Shown here piece after piece: positions 1 to 12,990 of a stretch of 64,000 bases of DNA. How positions within the stretch are numbered: the stretch's first letter is position 1; each line of letters opens with the position of its first letter. The DNA lies in the NCBI GenBank assembly GCA_013399115.1, contig VXAA01005665.1, positions 1,034,249 to 1,098,248 of the forward strand. Reading direction: 5' to 3'. The position numbers and the translations under genes are program-made. The notes under the pieces were generated by a model, which was given only the letters and a program-made list of their open reading frames with translations, ran no database searches and was not told the origin of the DNA. Source of the stretch: Anseranas semipalmata (lineage: Eukaryota > Chordata > Aves > Anseriformes > Anseranatidae).

Positions 1-1363
1 TAATATACTGAGTATTTCTGCCTCAGGCAGCAAGGTTGTGGTATGGCAGCTGATCTATTTCTCTTTCGGATAAAGTATTTAATCCATAAAATTTTCCTTT
101 CTCCAGGGGACGTCAGTAGCCTTAAACATTACTCTTGGACTTTCAAACTTGTATAGACTATTAAATGAACTGTTGTATGTATGTATATATATATATTTTT
201 TTCTTTTTTATCAAAAGCTTATGAGCTCTCAGGAACTGCTTATCTTCCCTGACTCCTTTCCTCCTGCAGATTCAACGTAGTGTTATATACCTACCTCTTT
301 TTCTTACGTCTGCTGAGTCATCCTCTGATGGGACAGTGGTGTGGTCCCACCATCAGTTTGCAAAAACTGTCATGTCATCACAGGATGCCTCCTTTAGTGC
401 AACCGTGCCACGCAGTGAAGCACAACTTGTTTGAAAGAAGCTCTGTTTACCTTTGACTGAAATGCATTACTGAGGGAAGGAGATCTCAGCAGGAACAACG
501 GCAGGAATCCTTGGCAAGGAAAGATGATGGCTGATAGCTCTATGAATGGGATTATATGATGTGGTGTTCTGAGATACAGGAGGACTTTATTTGATCTGTC
601 TGATGTCCCATCCAGTACTTAATTCAGGTACCTGATAGCTGGAACTTTAAGCTGATAAAATTCATATACTTAAAAGGAGAGAAATTAGACTTTATAATTT
701 TCAGCTGAGGCTCTTACATGAAAAAGCGGGACAAAATTATCTATCTTTTCTATGTAAAGGCAGTAGATCTGTTGTAATTTTCAGTGTCAAGGCTAATTTT
801 AGCTGCAGAGAGAAGGAAATTTTCACTTAAAGGATGTGGAGTTCATTTTTTGGTTGGGAAGTGCTGCAGTGGGGCAGGCAACATTTGATGAAAATACGCA
901 TTTGTCAAAAAAGATTATTTTAACAGGGAGGATAAGTAATACATAACTGAAGAATTTTAATTTTTAAAAGTATGGTTGATATTTAAAGATTTTTTCTTTT
1001 GGTTATGATTTTTATACCTTCATTTGCTTATTTCCAACTGCTTCCAGTTTTTACTCTGAATTTATATCGTTTATATGTTTGCACTCAACCTTTTTGATAG
1101 AAATAGTTTTTGAAAACTTTTTGCAATTACTTTCAGAAAAGTTTCTGAATGAATCTCAAGTTGTTTTGTGGGGCTGTGATAGAGATCTAAAAAGTATTAA
1201 GAGATTAAAAAGTATTTTTGTCCCACAGGTATTTTAGCTGCTTAGTTTGGGCTATTTATATCGCCAAAAAGTTACAGTCTTTAGAGGTGATTTTTGGGGT
1301 TGCTTTGAAACAGGTTGCTCATTTTTGATAGTGGTGGCTACATTTACTATGATTTTCCTCTAA
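1..1363. other. AT-rich unique DNA, no gene seen
   Basis: This stretch is AT-rich with no long open frame on either strand. A short TA-rich run lies near 181-196. I recognise no repeat family, exon or RNA gene. Confidence 0.6.
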
Positions 1364-1867
1364 GTTTTGGCTGGGTCTGGCGGGGACAGAGCTAACCTCC
1401 TTCAGAGCAGCCCGAATGGTGCTGCGCTTTGTGTCGGCGGCCTGGGCGGCCTTGACCCCACGCCAGTGCTGAGGCCCTGTCTCCAACCCCCCGTCCTGCA
1501 GGCCGGTAGGCCGGGGTGGGCAAGGGGTGCGGAAGGGGCACAGCCGGGACAGCTGACCCAGATGTATGGCATGCCACGGGTCGTCGTGCTCGGCAATGAG
1601 AGCTCGGAAAGGAGGAGGAAGGGGGGTGTTTGTGGTTATGGTGTTTGCCTCCCCAGCCACCAGGCGTGCTGAGGCCCTGCATGCCAGGAAGTGGCGGGGC
1701 TTCTGCCTGCTGGTGGGAAGTCGTGAATTTGGCTTTCCCCGTTAAGCTGTCACTGTTTCAACCCATGAGTCATCTCACCATCCCTTTTCCTGCCCAGCCC
1801 GTGGGAGAGAGGAGCAATCAAGAGGCAGGGCAGGTGTTTGGCTGCTGGCCGGGGTCAACCTCCCTCA
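1364..1867 (+). mobile_element. Avian ERVL-type solo LTR, about 500 bp, GC-rich
   Basis: The block follows the familiar avian ERVL LTR from end to end: a GGGTCTGG...GGGGACAGAGCTAA start, CAGAGCAGCCCGAATGGTGC, the internal CACAGCCGGGACAGCTGACCC, a GGAGGAGGAAGGGGGG tract, GTTAAGCTGTCACTGTTTCA near the usual poly(A) region, CAACCCATGAGTCATCTCACC, and GGCTGCTGGCCGGGGTCAACC at the 3' end. No internal retroviral gene flanks it, so it is a solo LTR left by recombination. It is diverged: the terminal TG/CA and the poly(A) signal (usually ATTAAA) are eroded, and I see no clear target-site duplication. It is much richer in GC and CpG than its surroundings, which explains the overlapping open frames of 96-173 codons on both strands here; none reads as a real protein. 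The family match is from memory of the LTR and was not aligned. Confidence 0.85.
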
Positions 1868-4800
1868 AAATGGGTGAGGTGAAAGAAACTGCTTTCATTT
1901 ATTGGCTTAAAGGAGGTAGTCTTTCACAGGGCTTGAGGATAAGGATATCAACAATGAGCTGCCGCCATTTATTTATTTATTTGTTTATTTATTTATTTAT
2001 TTTTGTAATTGTAGGAAATGAAACTGTAGGTCCTGTCTGGAGTCGAAGTTGGAAATTATTTTGTGCTTTAGGAATTTTTCCTCAATGTTGGGCTGCAGTT
2101 CTCATGTCCCCATCCCTAAGGTACATCTGCCCAGCCTCTGAAACTCTGTAGTTCATGTGGATGGGCGATTCCATGTTCCTCTCCCGAGCCTCCAACTTTT
2201 CTGATTCTAGAGAGTTTGCAATATGTGCTTCACAGTGCTAACTGACAACCCCTTCAGCAAATGAACCATTGCCAACACCAAATGTAGCTGTGCCTATGCA
2301 GTCTTACTTGCCAATACGTCTGAACTGTTCCTGCTGACCCCCAGTCAGGCAGCTGCTGCTACAGCAGTGCCGAAGCAAATCCCTTGTACGTTTTCCCTGG
2401 CTGTTCTGTTGCCCCTTCTTAGTGAAGTAAGATTACTCTTAAAAACAACCTAAGGCTTGGGGAATACCAAACTCTTATTTATAATTATTGCATTAAAATA
2501 CTGATTATTAATGACATCCCAATTTTCCAATATTTATGCCAGTTGAGTAGTTAGGTAAACTCCAAAAGGTTTTAACCTTAGAAACACCGTGTCTCAACAG
2601 ATGTGATGCTGCTTCATCTTACATGTTGTCATAATTAAGAAGCATTCAGAAGTTGTTTTTCTTTCAGCAATTTCAGACACGTTCTTGTGATTCAAATTTT
2701 AGTGAAGATCGTAACCTGTACTCCACTAGTACAATTAAGGTAATTGACAAAGGCAAAACTAGTTTGCAGAGTTAATTAGAATTTTCCATCTCCTCACTTT
2801 CAATTAAGCTTGTTGGTCTGACACATTTCTTCCTGTTTAACGTCTTGCCATTACTTCTACACAGTATACAGGTTGTAGTAGTGTAGTAGCCTGTCAGATA
2901 AATAGCGATTATTGAAATAGTCATGGAGCTGAAGTATTTTTTGGAATTTTTGGTTGTCTTCTTGTGTTTGAGCATCTGAGTAAGTAATTACTACATACTT
3001 CGTTTATGTAGCAGTTTTGATTTGCACTTTAAAAGTACATTAGTGGTTTGTTGTTTTTTTTTGTGGTGGTGGTTGTGTTTTTTCTTTTTTTTTTCTACAC
3101 AACAAGAACACTATGGTAATGCAGAAACAGATATAGTACATTAAAACAACTGTAATTACAGCAAATGAAATGTTATTAAGAGACTACAAATCCTTTAAAG
3201 TGTTCATGAATTAGGACAGAAATTATAGTGATGCTGAATGTTAAACTTGACAGTGTCAGAAAATTATTTATGGCTTTTGGTAACACAGCAGTACTAAAAG
3301 TTGTATTGCTGCCCTCGGGATCAGGTGGCTCTGTTGAACCCTGTTCATGGGCAACTATGTTATGACTCCTTAAGCTAAATAATTTACCCCTTTCAAAATG
3401 TGTTTTGGGTCACAATACTTGTGATATGTTTATTCTTTTGATTGTCCTCTAGTTGAAAGGAAAACAAATACAACTGAAGTAAGATTAGATGCAAGATCAC
3501 AGCCGGTGTTTGTAATATATTACATAAATATGTATTTTAAAAACAAAATGCTTGTTCAACTTGTGGATACAAGCATCTGTCCAGTCCCTGCCATCAGGAA
3601 ATGCCAAAATCACTTGGTTCAGTTAAGTGCCATGCAGGATGACAAGTAAAACTTACTGGTTCTCATGAATATGATGACATCTGTACATTGTCATGAAAAT
3701 CCATGGTCTGTCACCTTTGAAGACTGAATCAGTAACACATATGGCTATATCCTCCGTTACGTTCATACCCCCTATATATTACACCTCATGAGTCTGGATT
3801 TAGCTTCTCTACACACTGTGCTTCTTTTATTTGTACCATCTCCCCTCTGTACTACGATGCTTTACCCTTCCATATCTGAGCTTGGCATATATCCCCTCAT
3901 CAGAGAGGATCATTAGGAAATAATGCTGTGGCTATGGTTATCCTGGCAGCACCACAGGCCAAGTGAACTGGCTATTAGACTACTGCTGCAGAGCATCATC
4001 CTGTCACATTTTCTTTACTTCACAAGACACTGTTCACTGTGATCCTTTGTCATCCCACAGGACGTGAGGTGGCTTTGTGCTGATAGTCTGGATTTTGACA
4101 AGTGACGTGAACTGGACCTGGGTGAAGTAACTCCTGGCATGTCCTTGTAGGGCTTAAGATCTTCATGGAAAGCACAGCTTTCTGTTTCCTGGGTTGTTAC
4201 TATTTTGTGAACCTGGTACACAGCTGAATGGTTGTACGTACACAGGCTTGCTGCAAGGTGAGAGCTTTCTGAGAGAAAATTATTTGGGCATTGTTATGGG
4301 AGCGCTTTAAATGGCCAAAGCAGCCAAGCTGCTGTTACTTCACTGACCAAACTAGCCCAGCAGCTGGAGTAGCAGCATGATGCCTCACATATTTTGGCTG
4401 AAATACCAGTTTGATGCAAAGATCTTCTCAGCATTTAAGTGAAATGATACAGGGTTAGAACGCCCGTCTTCCCATGCACAGTGAGGGCTGCTATAGCCAG
4501 CACCTGAGCCATCACAGAATTCCTTTGCATCTGGATCCTGTGGCGAGATCGGCTATTGAAGATGCACTTGAGGAGACCATCCCCTTTCTAAGTTAAGGTT
4601 GGACACCTGTTCTGCTACTGGTGCTATGTCTGGTGATGTTGCTGGAAGTAAATTCCTGACCATGACTTCTCACAAATAATGCAAAAATTCTATGTGAAGC
4701 ATCTGTGAAGCACTGACTGAAATCAATGGGAATGTTTCTGATTTTTCTTACTGGTCTTTTACATATCTGGGTTTTGGTTGTTGCACTTGTAAACATTTCC

Positions 4801-5228
4801 AGTCCAGCTCCCTAACAATTTACAGATTAATATCGTGTATGTGGTCCAGGCCCAAGTCAACCAACAAGTGAAACTTAAGGGACTTTTATCCATCTGATTT
4901 TTGACTTTGATGTAGTATGCCCATTTCAGTGTCTGTATCCTATTTTCAAGTTCAGTCTTACATAATGTAAAATCCTCTGGTTCAAATGATGTCTCCAGTT
5001 TCTTTGAGACTAATCCTGTATTCCTCTGAGAGGTGGTCTAAGAGCATGTAAGGGCAAAAGGGTTTGGTCTTTGTAAGCATTTGCAACTAAACACACTTTT
5101 TTAAAATGAGTGAGTAGGCTAGGCAACTCAATTTTGTATTTCAGCTGTTGTTTAGTAACATCTAGGGATCTTGTTTGTTTCTTTACTCACTAAAGAATAA
5201 GAGAGACTGCAGACAACTGTAGGACAAG
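1868..5228. other. Unique AT-rich DNA with simple repeats, no gene seen
   Basis: I see no exon or known repeat family here apart from an (ATTT)n run and a T/G-rich run around 3048-3095. Short open frames of up to about 70 codons have no recognisable domain. A possible 26-nt microexon at 3453-3478 is listed under findings. Confidence 0.5.
1967..2004. repeat. (ATTT)n microsatellite
   Basis: About nine copies of ATTT with one GTTT interruption, lying 100 bp downstream of the ERVL LTR. It is read directly from the sequence. Confidence 0.95.
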
Positions 5229-5278
5229 AGCTTTAACATCCGTATTTTCCTACAGCTTTTACATCCGTATTTTATATC
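5229..5278. repeat. Two-copy 25-bp tandem duplication
   Basis: Two adjacent 25-bp units share AGCTTTAACATCCGTATTTT (second copy AGCTTTTACATCCGTATTTT) and differ by a few bases. It is a small local duplication with no evident function. Confidence 0.85.
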
Positions 5279-8163
5279 TGTATTTCCTAGAAAAGGGAGA
5301 TGAAAACAGAAAGCTTGATGTTTCCCCTGTTCATTTATATGCAGAGATTTTTCTGAGTGACAGTGTTACAATTTATGATGATCTATTAGGCAATTGTCTT
5401 GCTTAATGATATGTTTCAAATGTATCTTGATGTGTCAAAAATGTTTAGCTTTTGTCTTATGTTTATTCAGCTTTCTGAAGGACTATGATCTTCCCATCAT
5501 CAGAATGTGCTGTTCAAATTTGAAAGAACTAAGGACAGTGATTTTAAGAAAGCAGTACAGAAATATATGTTCTGGGACTTTTTTTTTTTTTGGAGGGTGG
5601 TGGTGGTGGTTGTTTGTTTCCAACAAAAATGGTTGTCCTTCCATGTCAGAAGGTTGACAGAGCCAGGTCCCCCAATGTAAGATATAAATAGGAAGAATTT
5701 GGGAACGTTTGAAACCTTTGCAGGCTATCAAACCTGTCTTAGGATAGCTCAGAAGTGAGTTGATATGTGCCGTGGAGCATAGGATGCATTTCTTAAATTG
5801 AAAGCTTTGTGGAATAAGTTCCTAATCTGTTTAATTGTGGGTTATGTCGTGTTACGTGAATACATGTGTATTCTCTTCTGTAGACTTATCAGACAGAAGG
5901 CTGTCTTTTTTAAAAGCTGAATTAATCATGTTGTATATCTCTGCTATCCAGATGGCTGTTCTGGTTTGATGTGATTTTTGTTCTTTAGTTAGTTTAGATT
6001 AGATGGTGAGTTTGAACTTCATAAAGATTAACAGAAGAAGACGACCATTATTGCTCAAGAGATACCCATGAACATGTGAATGCAGGGGCTCAGAGTTCTA
6101 AGTCTGGATGTCCAAACCGTAATGCACTGGTGATTCTGTGATTTTTGAGAGCAAGATAAGAGCTGTATTACGTTGTAGCAAATTAGTGAATACATATTTA
6201 GGATGCTTCCAGATCCTGGAAAATAGACCACTCAAAAGATACAGGAGTTCAAACAGAATATTTTCTTTCTATTGTTGAGATAAACATATAAGTCCCTTTA
6301 CTTATCTTAGAAGTGCTTATCAGAGTGTGATCCAGTCAATACTTTTCCTCAGAGTTCACCTGGCAGACACTGCTGCTTTTTCGTGAGTTGAGGGAAGGAA
6401 CACCAACTTCTACACATTTCCTCTAGTGGTTTAGTTTATTAGGGAAATGATGCATTTAACACCCCTACAAACAAATCAGTTGTGTCATGGGGTATTAACT
6501 TTCTCTTGCCTGAATTAATGAAATCTGTTTGAGGATAATTTTTTTTCCCAACCTCAAGTGCCTTAAATAGAAGGTTATTTTCTGGCAGAAGCAAATGCAG
6601 TTCAGAGACACAATAAACTGCAAGGTCTAGTGACTGAACCACAAAATGTTAAAGCTAAAATGATGTTGCATGTTAATTCAAAATTCTCCTCTGTGGAATA
6701 ATCCCACAGCAATCAGACAGCCATGTCAATATTTTGTTTCTCTATGGTAGTTTTAGATGAGGTTAACTTCAAAAGAGAAGGCCTCGGATGGGGGGAAATG
6801 GGTCAGAAGGGGATAAATCTGTCAATTTTTACAAGAACAAATGCAGATATTCAAAAAGCAAAGCTTGAATTTTTTTTTTTTTTAATGTTACCTTCTGTAT
6901 CAGCCATTGTCCAGAAAACCCATGTAGCAGAGAGTTAGCTACTTGCACTTCTCATTGATATTCTTTAGTGACACTTATGCTTGTAGGTCAAGTGAAAGGT
7001 CATTCAACCAAAGAAGTAGAGAAGAAGCTAGCCAGCCTCGGGTTAGTACTGCCTCTGGAGGTTTATATGTCAGCCACTTGGATTTCATTGCATACCTTTA
7101 TTAAATACTAGAGCAGCCATGTAGTCATTTGGGATTTAATGACAACCGTGTAAACTCTTATTATTTGAAATACTCTAAGTATTACTATAGTTCTGATGTA
7201 TGTGATTGAGAAGATGTCTGAAGTTTGAATTGCATGAATTCTGTGCATCTTTCTCAAGAGTTAAAGCAGAGATACTTGTTTATATATCAGTCTGAAACTT
7301 GTTAACCAATTTTCCTTGGAAACAGTCCTAATTTCCAAACTGAATATAGAGGATAAAATGTCAGGAAAGGCACACTTCAGATATTTTGTTTTGTTGCTGC
7401 CATATTATACTGTTAATGCTAGTGGGAAATGGATTAAGCAGTCAGCTGCCAGCAGAAATCTCCAAGGGATAGCTCATGTTTTCTTCCTCAGCTGCTACCA
7501 ATGTGGTATTTCTGAGTTTGCCTTTACAGGAAGAGGTTCAACAAGGATGTAGGAAGAAGAGCTGGTGTTAACAATAACTAATTTGGGTTATATTTTGTGT
7601 GAACTAAAATCAAGCCTCCATCTTCTAACTTTAAAACTGTCTGCTTTAAAAACAGAAAACATGCCAGCAAAAAGGGATGGCTTTGAAGCACTTGAGAGAG
7701 ATTTAAGAATACCCTCATCAATTTGAAGTCTTTCACAATGCTAAGAAATTTTAACTGAGATCTTCATGAGAATCATTATTTATAAGTACTTAACAAATTG
7801 GGGAGAAAAATTGAAAATGTGTTGTAGTGCTGTGGTTATGAGTGAGTTCAAACTTTTTCTCTCTTCAGTAGCTTAGGTCTCTAAATATTGAGTGAATGGA
7901 GCAACAAAAGGAACAACAAAATAATCAAAATAGAGTAAACTAAAGGTTATACGTGTTCTAACGTACCATTGTAAAATTTAGGTTTTGGTGCTTCCAACTA
8001 CAGAACGAAAACATTAGCATCACTGGAGAGATTTCCCTCAAGTATTCCTATATTTGCTGTCTATGGGAGGTGCAGACTTTTACTGGAAATAGGAATTGTA
8101 GCTGTGATGACAGAACAGGTTAAGGTGAAAGAGGGTCTCTTTGCTTCTGTTTCTTTTCCAGAG
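5279..8163. other. Unique AT-rich DNA, no gene seen
   Basis: Only short chance open frames are present. A poly-T run followed by GGTGGTGGTGGT-type sequence lies near 5579-5612 and a T16 run near 6870. I recognise no exon, RNA gene or dispersed repeat. Confidence 0.5.
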
Positions 8164-8202
8164 TTTTTTTTTAAAAAAAAAAAAAAAGGATTTTTTTTTT
8201 TT
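8164..8202. repeat. T9-A15-GGA-T12 homopolymer inverted repeat
   Basis: A run of nine T is followed directly by fifteen A, then GGA, then twelve T. The A run could pair with either T run, giving a small AT hairpin. It could mark the joined tails of two retroinsertions, but no element body is recognisable on either side. Confidence 0.9.
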
Positions 8203-11200
8203 GGTAGGGAATTTCTATTTCTACATGTTAGTTTTGTGATCATTATTTTCTTTTCCTCATTCTGAGTGTGTATATATTTCATGGTGAACTAAGCCACACT
8301 CCAGTTTCGGCCAGACTGTTTCACATCTTTACCGAGTTTATTCTTGTTTTTTTTAAGGTAAGGTTTGCAGTCCTCTTTGTGGCTTCTTGGTGTGATCTCT
8401 GAAACTTATGACAGTGAAAAAATTATAGCAACATTATCAGAAATCGTAGTCTGTTCTTAAAGATTAATAAATGTTTGCAATGCTACTAGAGTTTAGGAAG
8501 ACTCATTTATGGTTGCGGAAAGAAATTATGTTCAGAAATGCTACTTTCTCGTTGCGCCCACCTTGCAGTCCAAATGGAAGCCTAGAACTGCGTCAGAATA
8601 ATTTAAAGTTTGTTTTTAGGTTTAAAGGCTTTCATGTCATTCAGCTTTGTTAGTTAAAAGACATCACAGACCGGAAAGCAAGCCCTTAGTCCAGGCGAGA
8701 TTCATTAAAGTTTTTTAGTACTTCCTTAGACTTTTATTGCTCAGTATGAACAGATTTTAGTCTGCAGAAAGGAGTGTTTTAAAGTAATATTTTCAGTCTT
8801 TATTTGAAATCTCTTGTTCTCCTTCAGTTCACATATGTTATATGGTGAATGTAGGAATCAGACCCTAATACTTTGATCGTTCTACTATCTGATTTGATTT
8901 GTATTTTCATAATCTAGATTGTATCAGCATGGGGTAGGGTAGATCCCTATAGGTTATAAAGGATAAAGAGGGAAGAAAAGGTTCTTAGGGCCCATCTAAG
9001 ATCAGTTGACTTCCTCCCTCTTCAGGGTTTTAAAGTAACATTATGGATGGATGGCATTTGGTTGAATAAGTTCACGTGGCTCCTCAAGGATAATGGACCA
9101 GCATCTGCTCCCAATGTCTTCAAAAGGATTTCAATATTTGTCTTTTATATAACTAAAAACTGCTGTCAAATGTGAAAGGACGAAAACTCTGGAGTAGTTA
9201 TATAGTCACTTCAGCTGTATTTTTCCTACACCATTTTAAGGCACAAGATTGGTAAGTGAAAAGAACCTAGGCTTTTAGTTTTTCTTGCTATTACAAGTGG
9301 GGGAAAAGCAATTCCAGATTATCTGATAATTATAAATATCATGTTAAAAAGAAGCAGGAAGTAAAATAGAGAAGCATATAATTCCAGGTCACGTAATTTT
9401 TTTTCTTTTTCCTTTTTTTAATAAAGACAGCTCTTTGCCATTAGTATATTCAGCACATGCTAAGAAAGCATACAGATTTGTCTTTTTAACTATTCCTTCT
9501 TTAACGTTTACTGTTAAGAGACACTGAAAGCTTTCTTTTTTATTTTCAATAATGTTTTTCCCCTCCGCCCATATTACTTCATTGATACCTTGCAAGAATT
9601 TCTCTCTCTTAATAACTCTATAGGTAATATACCTTTGAGAGAACCCCCCAAGTCTACCCTTCAGCTTTCCAAAAATCCCACCTCAGTTTAAATTGTAAAA
9701 GAAGGCCTTAAGCATCTGCTTCTTCTCTTCTCATAATTACATTTAAGTGGGAAATGATCTGATACGTCTTTGCCTTTGCTGAAAAAAATTTTGAGTTTAC
9801 CATTTCAGATACACGGAACTTGAACACTCAATTAGGTTATTGTCCCTTCGAAGGAATTTAAGTGTAGACACACATTGTTATAATGAACTTCTGTCTTGCT
9901 GTAGCATCTTAGATTATACTCATTACAGTAGAAATAAGATCTCTTTATCATTCAATAAGGAAGCGGGTATAGATTTGACAGAAGCTGGACTTCCCTGAGT
10001 TTTCAATAACTTGGATTCATTTCTGTTTTCTTTTATTCTTTTAATAGTAATGCTTGTTTTCTGTAGCTGAAGTGTTCAATCACAAGTCTTGCTATCATGT
10101 TCATTAAATAAAGTGTTTATTTTGTTTTTTATCACGACTCTTACCACTTAATACCAAGAACTTAGTGTTATATTTTGACCTTTTATTGGTATTCTTTTCA
10201 TATTAAATAAAAAGTCTTTCTTCAATAATTGATAAGATAAAGAAATGTAACGTTCTGCAACTACCTCATTTTTCCTCATTTGGCTCCTTTATAAAGATGC
10301 TACGCAGCCATCTTTCTGAGCAGAAAGCACATTCCTTGCCTAAGGCCAAAACAATTATCTGACATCATAAAGAAGTTAAACCAGTGCATGCAAGGGGGAA
10401 AAAAGACTTGATGTGCTAGTTAGAAATTCTAGCAGCAAATCCGTTGAAAAGTGAAAAGAATCAGTAAGAGGTATCTTCTGAAAGCAGAGCCATGTCCTGT
10501 TTGGTACAGAAAACACCAGGCTGCAGAGTTAGGACAAGCTGAAGGGATGTGCACGCTGCAAGATGTTTGCCATTTTAAATGACTGTGACTTGAAGAGTAG
10601 TTTGACTCAAGACAGGCATGTTTTCATATATATCTATATATAGTTAACCATATAAAAAGGTAGCATTGCCAACTGAAAGCCACCGCTTAGTTTATTATGG
10701 AGTGCTTTGGCAAGGTTTTATGAAACTATTTGTCATTTACTAACTGTTTTAAACTTTTACATTTTTTCATTTATTTTAGTTATTGCCTTTTGAAGTAGTG
10801 CCTTTGGCACTGTTATTAGGTTTGTATCTTGATAAGCACTATCTGATGAAGCAGTGAAGTTACCGAAACCCCGTAATGTTACTGTTATCCATATGATTGC
10901 AAAATCAGGGGCCTTAAGAGACATTTGTATTCTAGCACAAGTTGTCTGCCTTGCTTTAAGCCAAGTATGAGCATACTAATGAACTTTTTTATTTTTATTA
11001 TCGTTATTGTGAAGGATATTTCTCAGGGGATCATTAGTTTTGGAATCACGTAGCTGATCCCATGGATAAGCTACTTGTTTATGGATGCTGAATGTCTAAA
11101 TAATCAAGAGACCAGAATATAAAATACATTATGAAGAGATTTTTTTTTTCTTGGGGTAAAAAGTTCTCATGAGCACAAATATTAACTGTTGAGTACGTTT

Positions 11201-12339
11201 TCAGCTAGGCACAGCTCTTAAATGAAATTGCTTAAGAATATTTTTTCTTCAGATTAATGTTGCGTTTAAAAATCTTTTACCCTCTATGACCCTTCCTGCC
11301 CCTCCACCCAGGCTCTTCCTGGTACAGATGTATCTAAGAATTTCCTAAAGCTTTTCCTTTTTAAAATGTGGTTCTACAATATAAGTCATGCTGTAGATGT
11401 TTCCCACACTAGTTGTGTCTTATATGGAGACTAAAAAAAAAACAAAAATCACAGTAAGGTTTTAATTAGAATTCATTTTCATTAGTGTATTTCATAAATT
11501 CATTCCAGAAGTGATAGGCTGCACTACTTGATCTATAAACACAGAGGTAAAAGAAGGTCCACGTCCTTTAAGAATATGAAGCTAACTTTAAAGCAAGAAA
11601 ATGGAATCAAACAGATAAATGTAGAGCAGTAAGATGGTGTCGTGCTACAAGTTAGAACAGTAAACAGTAGTTTTAATGTTGTAGCAGCACTTTTGTGATT
11701 CTGACACTAAGAAATACGTGAGTTTTGAGGGAATATTTGAAGAGGAATAATACATTAGATTTGCCAGCTGTAGAACTGCCTCCACCATTAAATGGGCTTT
11801 TGAGGCTTCCAGCATGGGTTGAGAAGCAGAAGTTGGTATCTTACCATTCAGGTAGAGAATGGGATAGGACAAGAGGGCTGTGGAAGTCAAGAGAGCTTAT
11901 GTTTATGTGATAAAGAAAATGGTGGAAATGGCTTTAGAAAAGCGCGGATGGAGTACAGCTGATCTTCCTTGGGGCTATACACAGTTGTACTGTGTTTCAG
12001 AACAAAAGGGATGGAAGCATTTTTAGGTCGCGCAACAGCGTGCTTCTTCCCTGGGATGGTCCAGAGGATGCATGCTGTAACACAGGGCACTGCAGTGTGC
12101 TTGTCTGCTCCGACAAACCTTTTCTTTGGTAGCCACATTTAGAATGGATTTGAGCAGGGCAAAACTGCACTTGCCTGGGCCAAAACGAGGAATGCTGCCA
12201 CACAGGAGCCAGGGTGAGGTGTTTTTTTTCCTGTATGAAAGATGAGAACAGCTGTATTTTTGAGATGCAGAAGGCATCTGCATACCTACAAAGTGAAGGA
12301 CATAGCAGAGGGATCAGTATAGTGTTCTAAGTCAGGTTT
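8203..12339. other. Unique DNA, no gene seen
   Basis: This stretch is AT-rich with no long open frame and no recognisable dispersed repeat. A short TATATATC/TATATATAG run lies near 10627-10642. The part at 11.99-12.3 kb is somewhat richer in GC and carries overlapping minus-strand open frames of 68-86 codons without a known domain. Confidence 0.45.
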
Positions 12340-12990
12340 AGAAGGCTGAGCTGCAGATAGTTATTACTATAAGATTAATGGATAAGATTAAAAGTGGAGA
12401 TGAGGGGGGAAAAAAGGGAAGATGCAGGATGAAGAGCTTTAGTTGAACCGTAGTACATATGAGATGCATCGTCTGTAGGTGAGATGCAGACGTCTGTAAG
12501 AAAAGGCCAGAGGAAGAGCCTCGTGACATTTTGATTTGGACACAATAAAACAGAAGTGGAATAAAGAGGTGCATTGGTGAGATAGGAGCTAAGAGATCTT
12601 ATATGAATATATGTTATTTGAGTTTGTGGATGGGATTATGCAGTTGTGAGACCTACGTTAAGAATGACAGTCTATAGGGATCTTGCTGAGAGCTGGGGTG
12701 AAATGAGGAGCCTCTGCTGACGGACAGTGAAAGAAAAATTAGAACATGGAAAGAAATGAAGCCAGGTGGGGGAGATGTGATAAGGCCAGAAAAAAAAAAT
12801 ATCTGGAATTTAGATCAGCTAAACTTTAAAAATTGGAGGGGCACAGCTTGAATTAAAAGCAAATGAGAAAGGGTAACATGTGGTAAGTACGTGCAATTAC
12901 GAATGTTTTGAATGTTCTTTAAAATGTGTGAAAGGACAGAAGGAAGTTGCTGAGAGGAGGGAGCTGGAGGGGAGAATGAGGGAGAGTAGT
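12340..12990. other. Purine-rich, strand-asymmetric block
   Basis: Over about 650 bp the plus strand is dominated by A and G, with many GAGATGAGG, GGAAGATGCAGGATGAAG and GAGAAAGGG tracts. No repeat family is recognised and no open frame looks coding. Such bias can come from transcription-associated strand asymmetry or from an old unrecognised repeat; neither can be decided by eye. Confidence 0.4.

Noticed and set aside
1319..2151. Five overlapping open frames of 64-173 codons
   Set aside because: They overlap or start within the GC-rich ERVL LTR and occur on both strands. They reflect composition, and none resembles a known protein.
4700..4740. GAAATCAATGGGAATG resembles the centre of the amniote palindromic repeat
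   Set aside because: No arms or flanking consensus could be found.
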